Assembly: GCA_036768485.1 (NCBI GenBank)
Contig: JAVLUZ010000713.1
Span: 124,001-188,000, forward strand
From: Mermis nigrescens
Lineage: Eukaryota > Nematoda > Enoplea > Mermithida > Mermithidae
DNA length: 64,000 nucleotides
Reading direction: 5' to 3'
The notes beneath the pieces are model-generated. The model had not been told where the DNA came from and made no database searches. It was given only the letters and a program-made list of their open reading frames with translations. Shown here one piece after another: positions 36,901-44,640 of the stretch. A program made the translations under genes and the position numbers. Within the stretch, counting starts at the first letter, position 1; each line of letters starts with the position of its first letter.

Positions 36901-39900
36901 AAATAAAAACCTATGCTTTCAATCTACTATGAACAAAATAATAACATTAACTATATAGAACTTGCCTTGCGTATAAGGAACATAAGAGGCCATTCTCAGG
37001 CTCCGGGATACTTGCAGAATAGGGCTACATTCCCAAAAGGGAGGGATGCCCGTGTTTCCAGAATGAATTACACATATGATATACAGTGCCGCTCAAAAGT
37101 TTAAGGCCGCTCTGATTGATTACTCCAAAATCGATTGGGTTTTCAAATCGCTTTTAACTGTGAAACTAAAAGCCTAAATTTCACTTTGAGAAAGTTTCTA
37201 GATTAGTTTTCTCCACTGATTTCAGGAAGTTCAGTCATTTTTAATTATGTTAACTACTGGCTGATTTATTACGGTTAATTCCGCTCCATTTTGCTGGTAT
37301 TTTGGTCAAAAATCGCGTATATGTTTAAGAATACTAAACTATTCTAAAGAGTGATAGCCGGATGTTTAAAGAAAGTTTAATATGTCATACAAAACAAAGA
37401 TAAGAGACACAAGCAATTCGATTCCTTCACTGATCTTCCTTGGCCCGGGGCGGTCCTCTAAATTAGCCACTAAGGAACTATGTGGTCTAAAGCGAACTTC
37501 TTTAAAAATTGGCGTCTGACCGCTCCTGACATGCAGGGTGAATTGTCTATTTATTGTGGACCATTGCTTTTGAGGCAGACAATTGGTCGGTGTCTTTGCT
37601 GTATAATTGGATCGTCATAAAAAGTCTTTCTGCGATCGAGTTTAACAGAAAAAAACGTATTGATTTTTGCTCGAAATTTCGTTTTGGACTTTCCTCGATT
37701 CTTCAAAGGTTTCTTTTTCTCGAAGAGTTTTATTTGATTATTTGACTTCGAAATTAAGGGGTTTAGCCCGCAGACCTTCAGACAAAAAATAAAATGTCAA
37801 ATGCATGGCCGGAAGCGTCAAACAGAAGAGAATGCAGCGTTTTGGTCTGGAGTCCATTTGGAGCCATGATGTTGTGATTTGGTTTTATTACCTTTCCAAC
37901 CCAAAATTTACAACCACTTCATATATTTGTTTAATTAAGGAGCACTTGGTTCCTTCTTTGGTGGCTGCCTCAAAAAAACATCCAAGACATTTTTTCCAGA
38001 AGGGTGAAGCATATTTTGTGGGGTAGGGATAGCCTTTATTTGTCTGACCCCTACAGTCCCAGGAACTCAGTCCAAATAAAAATATTTGACGAATTATGAA
38101 AGAGAGACTTCAGAAACAGAATTCCAAAGTGCATTTCACGAGCAAAAATGACTGAAAAATGAAGGAAATCTGGGGTTTAACGACAAAGAAAAAATGCGTC
38201 AAATTGATCAATTCGTTAACACTTTGTATACAAGCATTCAGGCCCGGTCTTAGGCATGAGCGGAGTGTGCGGCCGCACAGGGCCCCGGGGCTCCTAAGGG
38301 ACCTCCACGGGGCCCCGCCACAATGCACTATGCAAGTGCTGTCTTTTAACGCGGGATTTTGACTGTGATTATGAAAAATAAGCTTATTGGCTTGCTTAAA
38401 TTACTAAAAATTGTAGTCAGCTTTTATGTGATATTCAAATCATAGGTAAAGAACCGAGAAGTGTTCTTTTTAAGTATATACATAGGTACCTTTGCCTCAT
38501 ACATAACTCTTACTTTTGTACATTATAATTTAAATACCTACATATCGTTTTGTGTTTCAAACTATATTTACGATTATGTGCTTTACTCTCATAAATGACT
38601 TTGAATCAAGCAAATTTTTATTAAATGATTGTTTTTGGTTTGTTTCTGCTAAAGGTTTTATATCTCCAGGCTTAAACCTACCTATCTTACTGCATTATCA
38701 CGATGTGTAAATATGAGTAAACTTCCTATTCTGTGCTGAAATGTTTAAAAAATATGGTGAATTTGTTTAATTTTCAAAGCTTGACATTATTTTTAAATTT
38801 TTGAATCTTTGTAGTAGAATCCCCTAGTATAAGTAATTGCATTGTGCCTTCATAGAATTTTCTGCGCTATATTTTTACATGAGAAGTGCTGCTAATATTA
38901 CTTATTTTCCGAATTATCTGATGCATGCTGTTTATAGCTATTTACTACGCAATGCTTGTTGAAGTTCCAGATTCAAATGCGTTATTATGAATAGTGTTGC
39001 TAGGTTGTTTTTCTTTCACAAATTTTCCATTTTTCAAAGAAATTTGGCGCGAAAAGCCTTGTTTTGTGATATTCTCAGTCAGATGCTAAAAACACGCTTT
39101 TTCACAAATTAATTTGAAGTGAAACATCAATTTTGAAAAATTGCTAAAGAATCATAGATTCACATTTTTCATAATTATTTTTCGTTTTATCTTTCTGCAT
39201 ATTACTCTGTGGATTACAGACATAGCATTAATTAATATTCCTATCTTAGCGCTACTCACGTTAAAGGGGCCTGCCCGATCTGGGGATCAGTTCAAGATAA
39301 AACTATTTGCTTCAACCTGAGACATACATGGGCACAGTGGCGGATCTTGGATTTTGTTATAGGGGGCGGTTCCACACTTGGGCGTGGGTGGGTGGGGGAT
39401 ATACACCTCGAGCCTGCCGAATAACTCCCAGAAATCGAAATACCCCCAGAATTCGATTTTGAACAATTTTTTGTTTTTCGCGATTTTTTGACGCCAAGGG
39501 ATAGAGTTCAATGAGATGCGTCAAAAATGGTGTTTTTGCCCTTCCATCACTTTTCAGACCATTTTTGGCTGTGTAATAATTTTGCATCCCCCCGAGAATT
39601 TCCGTGCTGCTCACCTATGAGCGGTTCCCAACTTTTCCAAAAACAGTCTAAAAATAGGTCCCAAAATTCGCTGCTCACGCGCAAAATGGTGTTTTTCGAC
39701 GTTTCATGTAGTCGACTTTCATTCAAAATCACTTTTCCATTTTACTGCAAAATTATTATAGAAAATTTCAAAATTTTTTGATATTCTATGCAAAAAACTG
39801 GTCTAATTTCTTTCAAGCCAGCTATAAAATGAATAAAAGTCATTTCAAAATCGCTGGACAGTATCTGGCTGGCTGATACTTCAAGTGGGAGCAATACTCC

Positions 39901-42900
39901 ATCGGCCCTCACCCCCGCCCCATGTGCATGCGCCAGCTACGTATATCTTAAATTTAAAGTTTTTACACTGTTAAATACCCGGGGGCCCCCAAAAAGGTAC
40001 CTCGCACAGGGCCCCCAAATGCCTAAGACCGGGCCTGACAAGCATCAATTCAAGCTAAAGGCTATCAGATTTCCTTTTAGTCGATTATTTTTTGTTGATT
40101 CTCAATTGATGATATTTGTTAGTTATGCTTCTGTTCAATTTTGTAACTCTTGAACAATAATTAGTTAAGAATTTACGATTAAAACAGACACTGCGTTGAA
40201 ATCGTGGGTGGCCTTAAACTTTTGAGCGGCACTGTATGTTGTATGCATTGAGCTAGGCTGACACCCAAGGTTGGCTCAAAGGAACTGGTCAGCTTAGAGT
40301 GATTCCCACTCCTAATGAATTTTCTACTTAGAAAAATTTGACTCTAGTCGGCAAGATGGGACGGTCGGTGATGTGGTATAATCGGGAATATAAAAATTTC
40401 AAAAATCTAGCTGGCTTAAAGGGGACCATACCATTTATAGGCTTTCCGTTATATAAAATTGGGTCTAATCGGCCACGCGGGATGGTCGGCGATGCGGCGA
40501 TGTCATTCTAGAAAAATTTCGAAAATCTGGTCAGCTTAGAGGGATTCCTACTGCTCATAAATCTTCTGCTACAAAAATTCGGATCTAGTCGACCAGATGA
40601 GACGGTCGGTGATGTGGTAAACTCCATCAAACAGAATTTAAGAAATCTGGTCGGCTCAGAGGGATTCCCACTGCTCATTAATTTTTTATTAGAAAAATTT
40701 TAATCCAGTCGGCCAGATGGGACGGTCGGTGATGTGGTAGGCTTCATCCAACAAAATTTCAGAAATCTGGTCTGCTTAGAGGGATTCCCACTGCTCATTA
40801 ATTTTTTATTAGAAAAATTTGACTCTAGTCGGCAAGATGGGATGGTCGGTGATGTGGTATAGTCGGTCAAACAAAATTTCAAAAATTTGGTTGGCTTAAA
40901 TGGGACTATACCAGTTATAGGCTTTCTGTTATATAACATTGGGTCTAGTCGGCCAGGCGGGACGGTCGGCGATGCGGCGATGTCATTCTCAAAAAATTTC
41001 GAAAATCTGGTCTGCTTAGAGGGATTCCTACTGCTCATAAATCTTCTGTTACAAAGATTTTGATCTAGTCGGCCAGGTGGGACGGTCGGCGATGTGGTGA
41101 TGTCAGTCTAAAAATATCTCGAAAATCTGGTCGGCTTAAAAGGATTCCTACTATAGTCTATTCCTTTCCAAACGATCCATTTTCGATAAAAGTCTTATTA
41201 CTGTATCAGGTTTTCACTGCACAAATGGCTTCTTCAATGATTCTAGTCGGCCAGATGTCACGATCGGTCGGTGCTGGGGCATGGTCTGGTCGGCCAAACA
41301 GAATTAAAAGAAGCTGCTCGGCTCAAAGGGACTCCTAATTGATTCTCTACCTATGACTAGAAAGTATTCGTTCTAAATCCGGAATTTCCGCTCAGTTGGT
41401 ACAAACACTGGTTTCGTAAAATATTTTGATTTTTAGTTCATTCAGGGTCACCCCCTCTCAGGAAGCACCCATCTAAAGTCAATCATCCTAGAGATATACA
41501 GGTACCATACGCGTGTGGCTAGTACTTATCCGTTCCTTACCCAAATTTTTCAACTCAATCGGTCCGCTGGTTCCTAAGATATTTTAGTTTTAGTTGCATA
41601 ACTGGATCACCCCCCAGTCAGGGTCACCCCTGTCTCACCAAAGGTACCGTTACCCTAAATCAGCATTTCCCTAAGCCCACTGCATGCCGTTTAGTGTTGT
41701 GTAGTGCCCTATACAGCGCTGCAAAATCTACATAAGTGTAGCGCTGATGTTTTCATTGATTGCGCTTTTTTGAGCAGCTACAGTATATAATACAATCGGA
41801 AAGCAGGTTATATTGGTGTCTACAACAGTGTTTTCGCTTCAAAGTCCTTTGAAAAATTACGTTAATCAACGAGTTTTGAAAAATTACGTTAATCAACGAG
41901 TTTTGAAAAATTACGTTAATCAACGAGTTTTGAAAAATTACGTTAATCAACGCGTTTTGAAAAATTACGTTAATCAACGAGTTTTGAAAAATTACGTTAA
42001 TGTTGTTTGAATTGTTGTTACTGTCGGAGCTCAAATGATTAAAAACGTTATGCATTGTAAAGGACGATGTTCTTTTTCATACATTTGGTTAACGTAAAAA
42101 TTCAAACAGTTGACTATAACGACCCAAAATTTCAAACCAAGAGGATCACTATATTGAAATTTTTAACTTTTCTTTTTCAAGAATTTTACTGTTAAGATAC
42201 ACGAATATTTGAATTTTTACGTCGTTATCGACGATTATCTGCTGAGTAAAGCGAATATACTGGAAGTTGTTTAACGCTTTTTTCAAACCAGGAGGCTCAT
42301 TTTTTTGAAAAATTACGTTGATCTTTCTTTGAAAAAATACGTTGATGAAGATTCAAGTTTGAAAAAATACGTCGTTAACTTTCTTTAATTTGAAAAATTA
42401 CGTTGTTCTCCTATTCTTTAACGTTTTTAATCATTTGAGCCTCCTGGCTTTCCGTATTCCCATGATACATAGATTTTATTCTTTGTTTGTTTTTGATTAA
42501 CGTTTGATTTTCTTTTGATGCCCTATTATTGCTGATGCAGTAGTTTACTCACTGTGCTAAGGTAGGTTTGAAGGTTTGAGATTTCATAAATAGTAAAAGT
42601 CACACCTAAATACTTGCAGTGAAATTTTTATCACTGATCATGATTAAGTTCGATACCGCGTCAAAATTTTTAATCGTTTTGCCACTGGATTGAACTTCTG
42701 TATTTTTGATCATCGATTTATTACCCGTTTAGTGGCCACTGATTTTGGAGAACAGGTTCCTGGAAACTTGAGTCGTTGTAATAAAAAGTATTTTGCTAAC
42801 GAAAGATTATGCCAAGACGTTATTATTTTGGACATCAGCTACGCAGATCTGTTTTATACGAAAGTGAGTGCTTCCATAAATGGGCGGCACCAAAGTTCTG

Positions 42901-43756
42901 GGGGAAGGGTGCAAGAATATTTAAAAGGTCAAAAAATGACCTTCAAACGGTGGTATGGCGAAAAACAGCATTTGTTTAACTTTCTCATCCAGCTTATCCA
43001 ATGACAAAAAAAATTGCGAAAAAACCAACAAAAAATACTTTAAAAACTGAATTTTGGGTTAGGGGAATACTTTGGTTTATGGGAAAGCATTTTTTGGAGG
43101 GTTCTTACCCACGAACCCCCCACACCGAGCCATGAGTACCACCGTTTCGTTAAAGCAAATTCGTGTATAATAATGAATCTGAGTTGATTTAAAGAAATGA
43201 TTTTTATTCATAAATATGTAGACTTAATTTGCTTTGTATCTCTCTGTAAATTTATTCTGATAAAGTCTGTGACATGCGTCGTAAAATATGGAGAAGAAAA
43301 CTATAATTCTGCACCATAATTCAGAAATTGTTTGATAAACTCAAAGTATCAAAATCGCCTAATTAATTATTTCTTTATCACCGGCGTGCATGAGCTATTT
43401 CTCAATAAGATTATTGCATATTCTTTTAAATAAAAGCAGGTACTATTGCTTTCGTTTTAATAATAATATTATTGTAAAATATTCTTGTAATCAATATTAA
43501 TAATATTAATGTTTTTATTTGTTTATATTATTAGTATTATTATTATTGTTATTATTATTATTATTATTATTGTTAATATTAAAATTGTAAATATCAATAT
43601 TTTTTTAATATTATCAGTATTAATGTTATTATTATTGTTATTCTGATTTTTATTATTTGTTTTATTATTATCAATATTATTATTGCGATAATCAATATTA
43701 AATTAAACCAATTCTTTAATCATATTTTTATTATATGATATTATTATTATTATTAA

Positions 43757-43787
<31 letters not shown>

Positions 43788-44347
43788 ATTATTATTATTA
43801 TCATCGTTATTATTATAATTATTATGATTACAATTAAATGCTATTTTCAATATAATACATAAGATGTTGTTAAATTAAGATGCTTCATTTTACTGACCTT
43901 TCAACCACTCTAATTGCATGATGCTCGAGTTATACTCGTATATATTGAATATTTCGAGCTGGAAGATAAAATGGTTTTGAATACATTTGCGCGTATGTAT
44001 TAATGTCAAATTACGGGTTCGCAGTTGCTGATCCTAATTTATTTCCCGAAATACGAGTATGATAAAGGCAGATTTCCTAATACATAAGTTTTTCTTAAAC
44101 TTATTCTTCATGATTACAAAAACTATGACCGAATGTCGAAAAAATGAATTCTTTTTTTCACGCTTTATGAGTAATTATTTATGCACATGTTTAGATAAAA
44201 CAGACCGAATCAATGACAGTGGATACGTTTATTAGTAACATTGGAGGGCAAGTTGGCCTTTGGATGGGAATCAGTTTTGTATCGGTGTTCCAATTATTGA
44301 CTATCATAATCGCGTTTTGCTTTGGCAAGTTACGGAAAACGGATTGA
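21840..44347 (+). CDS. DEG/ENaC (pickpocket-like) channel subunit, seven-exon gene model
   Basis: Members of this family form trimeric, amiloride-sensitive, sodium-permeable channels in the plasma membrane, gated by ligands, acid or mechanical force. Seven exons on one strand give about 510 residues, normal for insect pickpocket proteins. They contain, in order, a His-Gly motif in the short cytoplasmic N-terminus, TM1, the post-TM1 FPxLxVC motif, palm/finger segments with paired cysteines, a Cys-rich thumb, the pre-TM2 strand and the GLWxGxS selectivity filter with TM2. Junction phases as read are 0,0,0,1,1,0 and mutually compatible. Introns are about 3.1, 1.15, 1.56, 3.2, 10.6 and 1.3 kb. 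The exon 5 donor is the weakest boundary, and exon 4 has an apparent frame change, so this copy may be a pseudogene or carry a sequence error. Family assignment is strong; exact boundaries and function are inferred. Confidence 0.88.
22040..22340. repeat. Low-complexity AT tract in intron 1
   Basis: Dominated by TTTATATATTG, TTGCATATATTTGCATATTT and related runs. The 83-codon Ile/Tyr/Phe-rich open frame is a composition artefact. Confidence 0.6.
22555..22725 (-). repeat. Partial C-rich interspersed repeat in intron 1
   Basis: GGGAGGTTCGGACCCCCCAA, TATTCCCCCAAAAATTGGCG and TAGTCCCCCCAAAATAGGAC show the C-run/AAAATT pattern shared with family B borders. It sits between CAGTCACGTATCTCTGGGGA and GGTCAGCTACGTGCCTGATC, themselves a possible inverted pair (CACGTA/TACGTG). 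Confidence 0.4.
23410..23880. mobile_element. Inverted-repeat element (family D), full copy
   Basis: The left half (23440-23640) and right half (23660-23870) are diverged reverse complements of each other. Paired landmarks include AGCACTTTTGGA with CCAAAGTGCTTTGAATTGACC, CCATTTTTA with AAAAATGGATGAAAATTTGA, and GGCGAAAATGTCGCCAAGGA with TTTTTGAGGTCATTTTGGCC. Half-copies of the same family occur at about 360-545, 2215-2480, 3940-4130, 10780-10920 and 25460-25600. It lies in intron 1 of the channel gene. No coding capacity. Confidence 0.65.
24790..24850 (+). repeat. Solo end of the TATAGTCYGTTTCA MITE family
   Basis: TATGGTCCGTTTCATTTAGC TTTGAGGTTTTT matches the terminal repeat of the MITE at 45258-45492. 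The matching opposite end was not found within intron 1. Confidence 0.5.
25072..25407 (+). CDS. DEG/ENaC exon 2: TM1 and first extracellular segment
   Basis: The acceptor is TTTAG before 25072. The exon opens QRLLRYFWLF and continues as a hydrophobic segment (FVLAVAAVFLAF) that is TM1. About 27 residues further on comes FPQLYVCPFN, the family's FPxxTICN-type motif at the start of the palm domain. The preferred donor is CAA|GTGAAC at 25408, giving 112 codons in phase 0. A second in-phase GT lies at 25426. In genomic translation the frame stops at 25453-25455, as expected for read-through into an intron. The 3' flank (about 25460-25600) is a copy of an interspersed repeat. Confidence 0.88.
25460..25600 (+). 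repeat. Family D half-copy directly after exon 2
   Basis: AAAAAATGGAAAATTTTCTA, AAAGGTCGAAAATTG and GCTTGAATTGACCAGAAACT match family D. It begins within about 60 bp of the proposed exon 2 donor. Confidence 0.55.
26558..26728 (+). CDS. DEG/ENaC exon 3: palm/finger segment
   Basis: A good acceptor (CTCTTATTTCAG) precedes CCACAAATG. The 57-codon exon ends at CAAGAA|GTATAG, phase 0 at both ends. It carries the family pattern of a Cys-Ser-Phe (KECSFGRQF), a second Cys eight residues on (VNCSH), then a Phe and GLCYLIN. This matches the conserved C-x-F...C...F...G.CY.FN block of DEG/ENaC extracellular domains, whose cysteines form conserved disulphides. The exon is too short to be found by ORF length alone. 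Confidence 0.85.
27585..27990 (+). repeat. Family C copy
   Basis: ACATGCACAGCTTGTAAATT, AACATGGTAGGTGCGCATCA, AAAACATTGTTTTTTAGCGT and AATGGCGCGAAACGCCGAAA in the family order, followed by a G-rich end at 27900-27970. It lies in intron 3. Confidence 0.7.
28288..28539 (+). CDS. DEG/ENaC exon 4: beta-ball/palm segment, with apparent frameshift
   Basis: The acceptor is GTTGCAG before 28288. The first part (frame of 28288) reads GFGLVVALDIHRDLY...FDGVRFGLLN, matching the GL.L.LD.....Y......GV..L block that follows CY.FN in this family. The second part matches in another frame (codons starting at 28431): LTSPGVWVKVSI, then a stretch ending VVSGKFKHSC, equivalent to the conserved SPG...V.I...+R.C segment. 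One missing base, or two extra, between about 28405 and 28440 would join them. The exon ends ATG|G before GTGATA at 28540, in phase 1 for the second frame, which fits exon 5. A 32-nt GT-AG intron (28405-28436) would also fix the frame, but it is too short for known animal introns and would delete conserved-length sequence. Confidence 0.72.
28656..29295 (+). repeat. Family E repeat (CTAGCTGAGCTGCC start, CCGGACATACAAA end)
   Basis: The head is CTAGCTGAGCTGCCTGGCGA, then ACTCAGGCCTGATAGCTATA. The body has units with CATATTTTTGATGTTTTGAG. A TAGCAGAGGGTATCTT segment follows, and the tail is GGCTGGAGCCAATCCCGGAC ATACAAACAAACTTTC. The head and tail style recalls non-LTR retrotransposon-derived SINE-like repeats, but no reverse transcriptase is present. 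It lies in intron 4. A longer copy is at 53864-54985. Confidence 0.6.
29460..30118 (+). repeat. Family E second copy with 51-60 bp internal array
   Basis: Six units of the type GCCTATCTTATAGCATTGGG TATGTTATAACGTGTCCTAT GCTACAGCATT run from 29465 to 29760. The family tail follows at 29925-30115 (TTTAGCATTGGGCGCCCTCT; GGCCGGAGCCAACCCGGACA; TAAAATATATATTAGAT). Confidence 0.65.
30340..30518. mobile_element. Short MITE with TAATCTGTTTCA / TGAAACAGACTATA ends
   Basis: The left end TGTAATCTGTTTCACATAGC TTTAGGCATAAAC pairs with the right end TTATGCTTAAACGTGCGTGA AACAGACTATA. Length is about 175 bp, with no coding. The ends resemble those of the MITE at 45258-45492. It is in intron 4. Confidence 0.55.
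31727..32089 (+). CDS. DEG/ENaC exon 5: cysteine-rich thumb domain
   Basis: The acceptor is TTGTAAG before 31727. The two leading bases complete the split codon from exon 4. The reading frame contains nine cysteines in the family's thumb spacing: GCNFDC, then YCKC, RIC, KSC and finally DCTSKCLSRCSYW. This is the conserved C..EC....+..C.C....C....C.......C..C...C.Y signature. N-glycosylation-type sites (NNET, INST) precede it, in keeping with an extracellular location. The donor is uncertain. GT at 32090 (AATA|GTACGA) and GT at 32081 both end in phase 1 as exon 6 needs; the former is preferred. Confidence 0.88.
32160..32372 (-). repeat. Family B copy (minus), just after exon 5
   Basis: TGGGCGTTTGATGGTATGCA, CAAAATAGCCCCCCAGAATT, CATACCACCATTTTTGAGGC and TTGGTGCCGCCCACCTATGG are the reverse of the family B block order. 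Confidence 0.7.
32400..32800 (-). repeat. Family C copy (minus)
   Basis: TCAAATTTTCGGCAGTAGCG CCGTATGTATACTCG, TTCTGTTCAACTTGCTCAA and TTTCGGTGCCGCCCATGTAC match reversed family C with a family B-like C-rich border. A further degraded copy continues to about 33080. Confidence 0.6.
33498..33530 (+). repeat. 33-bp direct repeat, left border of large foldback
   Basis: The sequence ATTCGCATGATACATAGATT continuing TTATTCTTTGTTT is repeated at 42456-42488 in the same orientation with one mismatch. It lies just outside both arms and could be a long target-site duplication or a duplicated flank. Confidence 0.85.
33541..36610 (+). repeat. Left inverted arm of the large foldback
   Basis: From outside in: a 400-bp zone of 27-bp and similar units ending in AACGTAATTTTTCAAA; unique sequence; then about 2 kb of tandem units. 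A typical unit reads from CCGACCAGATTTCTGAAATT through CATCACCGACCGTCCCATCT to GGCCGACTAGATTCAAATTT and a segment with ATTTATGAGCAGTGGGAATC. Unit length alternates between roughly 115 and 180 bp. Open reading frames inside (for example 35742-36062 and 36215-36532) are by-products of a unit length divisible by three. Confidence 0.85.
37554..38026 (+). pseudogene. Tc1-like transposase remnant
   Basis: The catalytic (DDE) transposase is broken into short frames. The last one (37805-38026) keeps SYICLIKEHLVPSLVAASKK followed by HPRHFFQKGEAYF. This resembles the conserved YI..L..HL.P...........FQQDNAP.H block around the second catalytic Asp, here apparently replaced. Earlier frames near 37670-37830 resemble the region around the first Asp. 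Stops and frame changes show the gene is dead. The hAT-like insertion at 38239 interrupts it further downstream. Confidence 0.65.
38239..40037. mobile_element. hAT-like non-autonomous element nested in the Tc1-like element
   Basis: Terminal inverted repeats are CAGGCCCGGTCTTAGGCAT at 38239 and its reverse complement ending at 40037. The flanks are ACAAGCATT (38230-38238) and ACAAGCATC (40038-40046). This is an 8-bp duplication with one ambiguous base, which with CA-starting ends suggests the hAT superfamily. The subterminal parts are C/G-rich (for example 38270-38325 and 39975-40020). No transposase was recognised in the 1.8 kb, and the interior holds a minus copy of the widespread 300-bp repeat (39328-39625). 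Confidence 0.8.
40245..42455 (-). repeat. Right inverted arm of the large foldback
   Basis: This arm is the reverse complement of the left arm in the same block order. It has fewer CCGACCGTCCC-type units (about 40300-41290) than the left arm. It has more copies of a 27-bp unit, GAAAAATTACGTTAATCAAC plus GAGTTTT, repeated about six times at 41850-42000 against about two at 33995-34065. Arm asymmetry is therefore caused by copy-number change of internal tandem units. Confidence 0.85.
42456..42488 (+). repeat. 33-bp direct repeat, right border of large foldback
   Basis: This copy differs from the left one (33498-33530) at a single base and abuts the right arm directly. The left copy is separated from the left arm by about 10 bases (AAAGATTCCC). 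Confidence 0.85.
42733..42863 (+). CDS. DEG/ENaC exon 6: lower palm and pre-TM2 strand
   Basis: The acceptor is ACCCGTTTAG before 42733 and the donor is a near-perfect AAA|GTGAGT at 42864. The translated segment ends CQDVIILDISYADLFYTK. This corresponds to the strand V..L.IYF.DL.YT found just before TM2 in DEG/ENaC subunits. The exon starts in phase 1 and ends in phase 0. It lies immediately downstream of the large foldback element that fills most of intron 5, and just upstream of an interspersed repeat copy at 42880. Its place in the protein fits between the thumb (exon 5) and the pore (exon 7). Confidence 0.8.
42880..43140 (+). repeat. Family B copy, just after exon 6
   Basis: GGGCGGCACCAAAGTTCTGG, GTGCAAGAATATTTAAAAGG, ACGGTGGTATGGCGAAAAAC and CCCACGAACCCCCCACACCG follow the family B order. 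It starts 16 bp downstream of the exon 6 donor. Confidence 0.75.
43440..43850. repeat. (TTA)n / (ATT)n microsatellite
   Basis: Imperfect ATT/TTA runs with the densest tracts at 43535-43575 and 43738-43800. It is in intron 6. Confidence 0.9.
44195..44347 (+). CDS. DEG/ENaC exon 7: selectivity filter, TM2 and C-terminus
   Basis: The acceptor CACATGTTTAG precedes ATAAAACAG. The 50-codon terminal exon includes ISNIGGQVGLWMGIS, with the GLWxGxS selectivity filter. A hydrophobic TM2 follows (FVSVFQLLTIIIAF), then a very short basic tail (KLRKTD) and TGA at 44345-44347. The match to the DEG/ENaC pore motif is close to exact and fixes both family and strand. The cytoplasmic tail is shorter than in vertebrate ENaCs, without a PY motif. 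Confidence 0.93.
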   Translation: MKQTESMTVDTFISNIGGQVGLWMGISFVSVFQLLTIIIAFCFGKLRKTD

Positions 44348-44390
44348 CATAATGAATATTCCAAAGTTGACCGAAGGCTGGTCGTGATTA

Positions 44391-44640
44391 TAGCTGGGCG
44401 GCTTCGAAGTTCTAGGGGAGTGCAAGATTTTTCAAAGGTCAAAAAATAGCCTTAAAAATAGTGGTATGGCGAGAAATACACTATTTTTCTACGTTTCTCA
44501 TCGAGCATATCCATTCAAATCAAACGATTGGAAAAAAAGAAAAAAATGTCAAAAATCAAAATCAGTGAGAGGTATTTTGGTTTCTGATGGGGTTGCACAC
44601 CCTAAACACTCCACGCTTAGGTGTGGTCGTGACATGGTTT
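44391..44640 (+). repeat. Family B copy, downstream of the channel gene stop
   Basis: CTGGGCGGCTTCGAAGTTCT, GTGCAAGATTTTTCAAAGGT, AGTGGTATGGCGAGAAATAC and the C-rich end near 44600. It begins 44 bp after the stop codon, so part of the 3' UTR may be repeat-derived. Confidence 0.7.

Larger units (their letters stand above)
37084..40234 (+). mobile_element. Tc1/mariner-like element inserted in the foldback
   Basis: Terminal inverted repeats are CAGTGCCGCTCAAAAGTTTA plus AGGCC at 37084 and its reverse complement ending at 40234. They are flanked by TA at 37082-37083 and 40235-40236, the TA target duplication of the Tc1/mariner superfamily. Removing the nested element 38239-40037 and its 8-9 bp duplication leaves about 1.34 kb, a normal Tc1 length. 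The interior left part holds transposase remnants on +. Confidence 0.9.
33531..42455. mobile_element. Foldback element of about 8.9 kb with tandem-repeat inverted arms
   Basis: The left arm starts ATACGGAAAGCCAGGAGGCT at 33541. The right arm ends with its reverse complement at 42455. The arms match in order through several blocks: ACGTATTTTTTCAA-type repeats, a gtaccTTTGGTGAGACAGGGGTGACCC segment (34270 against 41640), and long arrays of CCGACCGTCCC / CCGACTAGA units (34600-36600 against 40290-41290). The left arm is about 3.1 kb and the right about 2.2 kb. The middle holds a Tc1-like element. No transposase for the foldback itself was seen, so it is presumably mobilised in trans. Drosophila FB and Galileo-like elements have comparable architecture; membership is not shown. 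Confidence 0.85.
32090..42732 (+). other. Intron 5 of the DEG/ENaC gene, filled by nested transposons
   Basis: This intron of about 10.6 kb lies between the thumb and pre-TM2 exons. It begins with minus-strand interspersed-repeat copies (32160-32372 and 32400-32800), then about 700 bp of unassigned AT-rich DNA, then the foldback element 33531-42455. The other introns are 1.1-3.2 kb, so insertion accounts for nearly all the extra length. No other host exon was recognised inside it. Confidence 0.75.

Noticed and set aside
41850..42000. CRISPR-like array of 27-bp repeats
   Set aside because: Repeats are contiguous without unique spacers, lie in a eukaryotic transposon arm, and no cas genes exist.
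41753..42055. 100-codon ORF with repeated NVIFQNSLI
   Set aside because: It is produced by a 27-bp tandem array (length divisible by three), not a repeat protein gene.
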